8,936 nt of DNA from Methanosarcinales archaeon (lineage in GTDB: Archaea > Halobacteriota > Syntropharchaeia > Alkanophagales > Methanospirareceae): contig JAODGF010000131.1 in assembly GCA_025464645.1 (NCBI GenBank), positions 1 to 8,936 of the forward strand. The letters run 5' to 3'. A program made the translations under genes and the position numbers. Of this stretch, positions 6,104 through 8,936 are shown one piece after another. The notes under the pieces were generated by a model. It was given only the letters and a program-made list of their open reading frames with translations. It was not told the DNA's origin and did not search any database. The first letter of the stretch is position 1. Each line of letters opens with the position of its first letter.

Positions 6104-7039
6104 ATGAAAATTCTTGTAACCGGTGGTGCTGGGTTCATAGGTTCGCATGTGATTGATAGGTTGATTAGGGAAGAACACGAGATAGTAGTCCTGGATGACC
6201 TGAGCTCGGGGGATAAGAGGTTTATTAATCACCACGTAGGCAAAGCAAATTTCCAGTTTCACAAGATAAACCTCTTGCATGGTGATATAGCGATTTTTTT
6301 TGAAGGCGTGGAGGAGGTTTGGCATCTGGCTGCGAATCCAGAGGTGAGAATAGGTGTAGAAAATACAAGAGTACATTTAGAGCAGAATGTCATCGCAACT
6401 TATAACGTGCTGGAGGCAATGAGGGAGAAGGAAGTGCAGCGGATAATATTCACATCCACATCCACGGTTTACGGCGAGGCGGATAAACTGCCCACACCAG
6501 AAGAATATCCCACTCAACCTATCTCGTTATATGGTGCATCGAAACTTGCCTGTGAAGCTTTAATCGCGGCTTACTGCCATACTTTTGAGCTCCATGCCTG
6601 GATATACCGGTTTGCAAACGTTATAGGGATGAGGTCCTCGCACGGCGTAATTTACGATTTTATAAATAAAATAAGAAGCAATTCGCGTGAACTGGAAATA
6701 TTAGGCGATGGTAATCAAACCAAATCGTATATTTACGTGGATGATTGTATAGAAGCGATGTTTGCGGGTTTGAAAGCAAAAGGAAGAAGCGGGGATAGAG
6801 TGAATATCTTCAATATAGGCACTGATGATAGAATAAGTGTGAAACAAATTGCAGAGATAGTATGCGCAGAGATGCAAGTGTCGCCAAAATTCAAATTCAC
6901 AGGTGGTAAAAGAGGTTGGAAAGGCGATGTTCCTGTTATGCTGCTTGATGTGTCGAAACTGAAGAAAATAGGCTGGCGACAAAGGTATAATTCAGAAGAA
7001 GCAGTGAAGAAGGCAACACGGGATTTGTTGGGATTATAA
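6104..7039 (+). CDS. NAD-dependent sugar-nucleotide epimerase/dehydratase (GalE-like)
   Basis: A 311-residue extended short-chain dehydrogenase/reductase acting on nucleotide sugars, most like archaeal UDP-glucose 4-epimerases. The Rossmann glycine motif is GGAGFIG at 7-13, with acidic residues Asp31-Asp32 for the NAD ribose. The catalytic set is the Ser/Thr cluster in TSTSTVYG (117-124) plus Tyr143 and Lys147 in YGASK. GDGNQTKSYIYVDD (201-214) is the family's late substrate-side motif. The start is ATG 6104, which begins MKILVTGG at the first strand; a longer frame from 6011 lies entirely inside cdc6 and is rejected. It starts 4 bases after the cdc6 stop with no Shine-Dalgarno, so reinitiation by ribosomes leaving cdc6 is likely. 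The expected role is supplying activated sugars for surface glycans or N-glycosylation. The exact substrate (UDP-Glc/Gal, GlcNAc or a uronate) cannot be read from the sequence. Confidence 0.9.
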   Translation: MKILVTGGAGFIGSHVIDRLIREEHEIVVLDDLSSGDKRFINHHVGKANFQFHKINLLHGDIAIFFEGVEEVWHLAANPEVRIGVENTRVHLEQNVIATYNVLEAMREKEVQRIIFTSTSTVYGEADKLPTPEEYPTQPISLYGASKLACEALIAAYCHTFELHAWIYRFANVIGMRSSHGVIYDFINKIRSNSRELEILGDGNQTKSYIYVDDCIEAMFAGLKAKGRSGDRVNIFNIGTDDRISVKQIAEIVCAEMQVSPKFKFTGGKRGWKGDVPVMLLDVSKLKKIGWRQRYNSEEAVKKATRDLLGL

Positions 7040-7042
7040 CCC

Positions 7043-8008
7043 CTATAAAATTATCTTAATAACAAAAATGCCAATAAGCGCAACGGGAATCAATATCATG
7101 CCTCTGAATGCGTCTTTGGTTATACCACCTACTTCGTTTCCCTTATTTTTAATCAAGCTTTTTCTAAATGTTTGAATTGAAATCAAACTTCTCGCGGTGA
7201 AGAACATCGGAATGGCTAACAGCGTGAGACCAAAGTATGGAACGCCTAAGAAAGGAATAGGAATGAATGCGAGCCATGAACAGACCGTCAGCGGTAAATA
7301 AAGACTGGTGGTTGCGGTCTTACCCAATCGAATTGCCAGGTTCCTGCGGTTTATCAGGAGGTCGCACTCGAAATCCGGGATTTCTCGCGTTAATTTCAGC
7401 TTGAATACGTCTATCACCCAGGGTAGTGCAACAACAGTAGGGAGCCAGCTCACCTGATGCGTTTGCAAATAGTAACCACTGAAGACCGTCAGCCATCCCA
7501 CTCCTGCGGTTAGAGCTATTTCACCCAAGCCGTGGTAAGAGAACCGCAGTCCCCTTGAATATGAGTATGCGATGAATATGCCGAGGAGACCGAGTGGCAG
7601 GGTCAAAGGTCCGGTACTCAGGAAAAAATGTAACAGCACGGCGAGTGGTAAAGCAGCCAATACACAGAGATAAGCACCAGTTACAGCCTGCTTCACCGAT
7701 ATACGCCCTTTCACGAATGCGTTAAACCGCCCACTGACCGCGGTGGAATGAAGAGTGCTGGTCTTTTCTATATGACCAAAATCAATCCCTTTTTGCTTTA
7801 AATCGCTGTACACACTGCACGCATTGAGCACGAAGCAGAAATCTGTTAGCAGAAAGACCGCAAGCAGCGAGATTGCGAGCACCTTCCAATTAAAGGCATA
7901 TCCGTCTGCCCACGCTAAGACTGCTCCTAAGAAGAACGGAAAGAGAGTGGTTGTGAACTTCGGCATCCCGGAAAGTTCCGCCCAGCCAGATAATGTACTA
8001 AGGTTCAT
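7043..8008 (-). CDS. UbiA/MenA-family membrane prenyltransferase
   Basis: A 321-residue integral membrane protein with about nine hydrophobic segments, of the UbiA superfamily that joins prenyl diphosphates to aromatic or other acceptors. The second Asp-rich motif is intact, PDFECDLLINRRNLAIRLG at 211-229, with Asp212 and Asp216, and closely matches the MenA style. The first motif is unusual: N62-ACSVYSDLKQKGID76 keeps Asp69 and Asp76, but Ser-Val stand where MenA-type enzymes carry Asn-Asp. SGRFNAFVKGRISVKQA (92-108) fits the conserved cytoplasmic loop. Candidate products are a menaquinone- or methanophenazine-type electron carrier or an archaeal lipid. No quinone or lipid genes are adjacent to settle this. 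It starts 15 bases after the NIL-ferredoxin stop with only a weak Shine-Dalgarno and is probably co-transcribed with it. Its stop is 3 bases from the convergent epimerase stop. Confidence 0.85.
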   Translation of the reverse strand: MNLSTLSGWAELSGMPKFTTTLFPFFLGAVLAWADGYAFNWKVLAISLLAVFLLTDFCFVLNACSVYSDLKQKGIDFGHIEKTSTLHSTAVSGRFNAFVKGRISVKQAVTGAYLCVLAALPLAVLLHFFLSTGPLTLPLGLLGIFIAYSYSRGLRFSYHGLGEIALTAGVGWLTVFSGYYLQTHQVSWLPTVVALPWVIDVFKLKLTREIPDFECDLLINRRNLAIRLGKTATTSLYLPLTVCSWLAFIPIPFLGVPYFGLTLLAIPMFFTARSLISIQTFRKSLIKNKGNEVGGITKDAFRGMILIPVALIGIFVIKIIL

Positions 8009-8023
8009 CTTCAGACTCGCACT

Positions 8024-8413
8024 TCATTCCACACACGCCAAAGCGCCGAGGGGACATGCCTTTACGCATACCTCGCACCGAACACATTTCTCCTCATCCA
8101 CGCATATATTCCACGCGGGGTCGAACTTAAACACCCCGGTTGGGCAGACAGAAATGCAAGCACCACAATGGACGCATCGCGCTTCATCCCATGCAATCAG
8201 TTTTACTAATTTCCGTACTTCAACTCCTTTCTCCCTGAAAAGCGCGGCAACACGCTCCACTTTATCTTCCGGGACGTCAATGATGACTTCGGCTCGCACT
8301 GCATCCACATTCGCCCGGTCTATGTTTATCTTCGCTCCCGTTTCAAGGATTACTTCCGCCGTGTATGGCGTTTCATGCAAACGTGACGAAAATCTCCTCA
8401 GTAGCAACTTCAT
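8024..8413 (-). CDS. NIL-domain 2[4Fe-4S] ferredoxin-like protein
   Basis: A 129-residue soluble protein. Residues ~1-74 form a NIL domain, the small ferredoxin-like alpha/beta fold also found after the ABC ATPase of methionine importers. Two [4Fe-4S] motifs follow: Cys80-83-86-90 (CVHCGACISVCP) and Cys110-113-116-120 (CVRCEVCVKACP). All eight ligands are present, with extra Cys104 and Cys127. In Methanosarcina, related NIL-ferredoxins work with a DUF39 protein (MA1821/MA1822) in making homocysteine from aspartate semialdehyde, so sulfur transfer is a reasonable guess. No DUF39 gene lies in the window, and the partner here is instead the UbiA-like gene 15 bases downstream. The ATG is 20-30 bases from strong A/T-rich box A candidates, so the leader is very short and has no Shine-Dalgarno. 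Domain identity is firm; function is inferred. Confidence 0.9.
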   Translation of the reverse strand: MKLLLRRFSSRLHETPYTAEVILETGAKINIDRANVDAVRAEVIIDVPEDKVERVAALFREKGVEVRKLVKLIAWDEARCVHCGACISVCPTGVFKFDPAWNICVDEEKCVRCEVCVKACPLGALACVE

Positions 8414-8421
8414 TTTTTCTG

Positions 8422-8450
8422 CTTTATATATAGCTCTATAAATATATAAA
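8422..8450 (-). promoter_or_regulatory. box A-like promoter of the NIL-ferredoxin/prenyltransferase operon
   Basis: On the minus strand the sequence reads TTTATATATTTATA (8437-8450), then CTATATATAAAG (8423-8434). The distal element is centred about 31 bases before the ATG at 8413, giving an expected start site only a few bases upstream of the codon. The proximal copy is too close to the ATG to be box A unless translation starts internally. A near-leaderless mRNA is the simplest reading. Confidence 0.5.
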
Positions 8451-8475
8451 TCATAGTCATTCTGAAAAATATCTG

Positions 8476-8502
8476 TTTATATTTGGTAAAGCTTTCTTAT
8501 AA
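8476..8502 (+). promoter_or_regulatory. box A candidates for the right-edge gene
   Basis: TTTATATTT (8476-8484) and TTCTTATAAG (8494-8502) are T/A-rich elements on the + strand, 52-74 bases before the ATG at 8550. The nearer one would place the start site near 8523-8525 and give a leader of about 25 bases containing GAAAGG (8541-8546) as a weak Shine-Dalgarno. The rest of the 136-base gap (8414-8549) holds nothing I recognise. Confidence 0.35.
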
Positions 8503-8549
8503 GTCATTACAGGGCTTGCGGGTCGTGGCGCACCACAGAAGAAAGGTTT

Positions 8550-8936
8550 ATGAACGCGAGGATAAGGGATTTTGTGCTAACAGAGGAAAATTGGATTTTT
8601 TCCGTGATCTGCTATGAAATTAAAGAAGAGGAGAATGTGAAATGCCTCTTGCGATATATCCCGGACGAAAGAGGGGATAGAGTTTCAGAGAGGGGAAGAT
8701 ACAGGAAGTTAAACTTTCATGAATCTTTTGAATTCCTGAAAAAATACCGTCCAGAATATGTAAAAGACGTGCATGTGGTTCCAAAACGAGATATAAAAGA
8801 AATCCTGCGACCTGAGGATTGGTTACCGCGAATTGCTAAGCATGAAAAGCCCGTCAGAACCATTTATGAGCTGCTTGGAAACTATGTTCCAAAGGATAGA
8901 ATAGGCATCACGGGCTCCTTTTTATGTGGTCTTAAC
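8550..8936 (+). CDS. archaeal nucleotidyltransferase-like protein, 3' end outside window
   Basis: An open frame of 129 codons from ATG 8550 to the window edge with no stop. The start MNARIRDFVLTEENWIF, then LLRYIPDE and RYRKLNFHESFEFL, then HVVPKRDIKEILRPEDWLP, and finally GITGSFLCGLN resemble a conserved archaeal family of predicted nucleotidyltransferases (I believe COG1665). In that family GxTGS near this point opens the nucleotide-binding site, and the catalytic Asp pair (S-D-I-D type) should follow within a few residues, just beyond the window. The visible part is hydrophilic and has no signal peptide, so it is cytoplasmic. The ATG follows GAAAGG by three bases. It is divergent from the NIL-ferredoxin gene and runs away from it, so no functional link is implied. 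Its biochemical role is unknown to me. Confidence 0.75.
   Translation, partial: MNARIRDFVLTEENWIFSVICYEIKEEENVKCLLRYIPDERGDRVSERGRYRKLNFHESFEFLKKYRPEYVKDVHVVPKRDIKEILRPEDWLPRIAKHEKPVRTIYELLGNYVPKDRIGITGSFLCGLN

Noticed and set aside
4880..6110. Replication origin beside cdc6
   Set aside because: There is no intergenic space, no repeated origin recognition box-like motif and no A/T-rich unwinding region around the gene.
7824..8441. 205-codon open frame on the + strand
   Set aside because: It lies opposite the prenyltransferase 5' end and the ferredoxin, both recognisable families. Its Ser/Thr/His-rich translation matches nothing and has no promoter or Shine-Dalgarno.
8525..8536. Small hairpin GTGG-CGCA-CCAC in the leader of the right-edge gene
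   Set aside because: A 4-base stem is too short to call a regulatory structure or terminator, and no T-run follows.
1..8936. CRISPR array, insertion sequence, frameshifted genes
   Set aside because: I saw no direct-repeat/spacer pattern, transposase motif or terminal inverted repeats. All recognised genes read through their full family motifs without interruption.

Overview
The window looks like a euryarchaeal chromosome segment. The evidence is an Orc1/Cdc6 initiator gene, A/T-rich box A-type promoter elements in front of short leaders, a tRNA-His with C73 and no encoded CCA, a NIL-domain/2[4Fe-4S] protein of the kind common in methanogens, and a nucleotidyltransferase-like family I know only from archaea. 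The gene mix (type I dehydroquinase, MenA-like prenyltransferase, NIL-ferredoxin, large secreted subtilase) would fit the Methanosarcinales / Syntrophoarchaeia / ANME-1 neighbourhood. That placement is inference, not proof.

Layout. Bases 1-144 hold a promoter, a small palindrome and a strong Shine-Dalgarno sequence. Two secreted proteins follow on the + strand: a 208-residue exported beta-rich protein of unknown function (145-771) and a 761-residue subtilisin-family protease with a protease-associated (PA) insert (870-3155). aroD (3129-3923, minus) converges on the protease gene and overlaps it by 27 bases. A 36-base gap carrying promoters in both directions separates aroD from a tRNA-His gene (3960-4030). 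The + strand then runs tRNA-His, pheA (4065-4913), orc1/cdc6 (4906-6099) and a GalE-like sugar-nucleotide epimerase (6104-7039), with gaps of 34, -8 and 4 bases, so it is probably one transcription unit. On the minus strand a NIL-domain ferredoxin (8024-8413) is followed 15 bases later by a UbiA/MenA-type prenyltransferase (7043-8008), whose stop lies 3 bases from the epimerase stop. A 136-base divergent promoter region (8414-8549) separates the ferredoxin from a right-edge partial gene for a nucleotidyltransferase-like protein (8550-8936).

How the genes fit together. aroD (shikimate pathway) and pheA (phenylalanine branch) flank the tRNA and share a pathway, although they are divergent. The rest of the pheA cluster mixes replication initiation with sugar-nucleotide metabolism and looks like compaction rather than one pathway. 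The ferredoxin-prenyltransferase pair could link redox or sulfur chemistry to lipid or quinone synthesis, but nothing in the sequence shows this. No stretch over 300 bases lacks a gene. I see no insertion sequence, CRISPR array, rRNA or clear replication origin. The window is mostly ordinary core genome. The points worth a second look are the tRNA-mRNA linkage, non-canonical residues in Orc1/Cdc6 and in the prenyltransferase, and the secreted protease pair.
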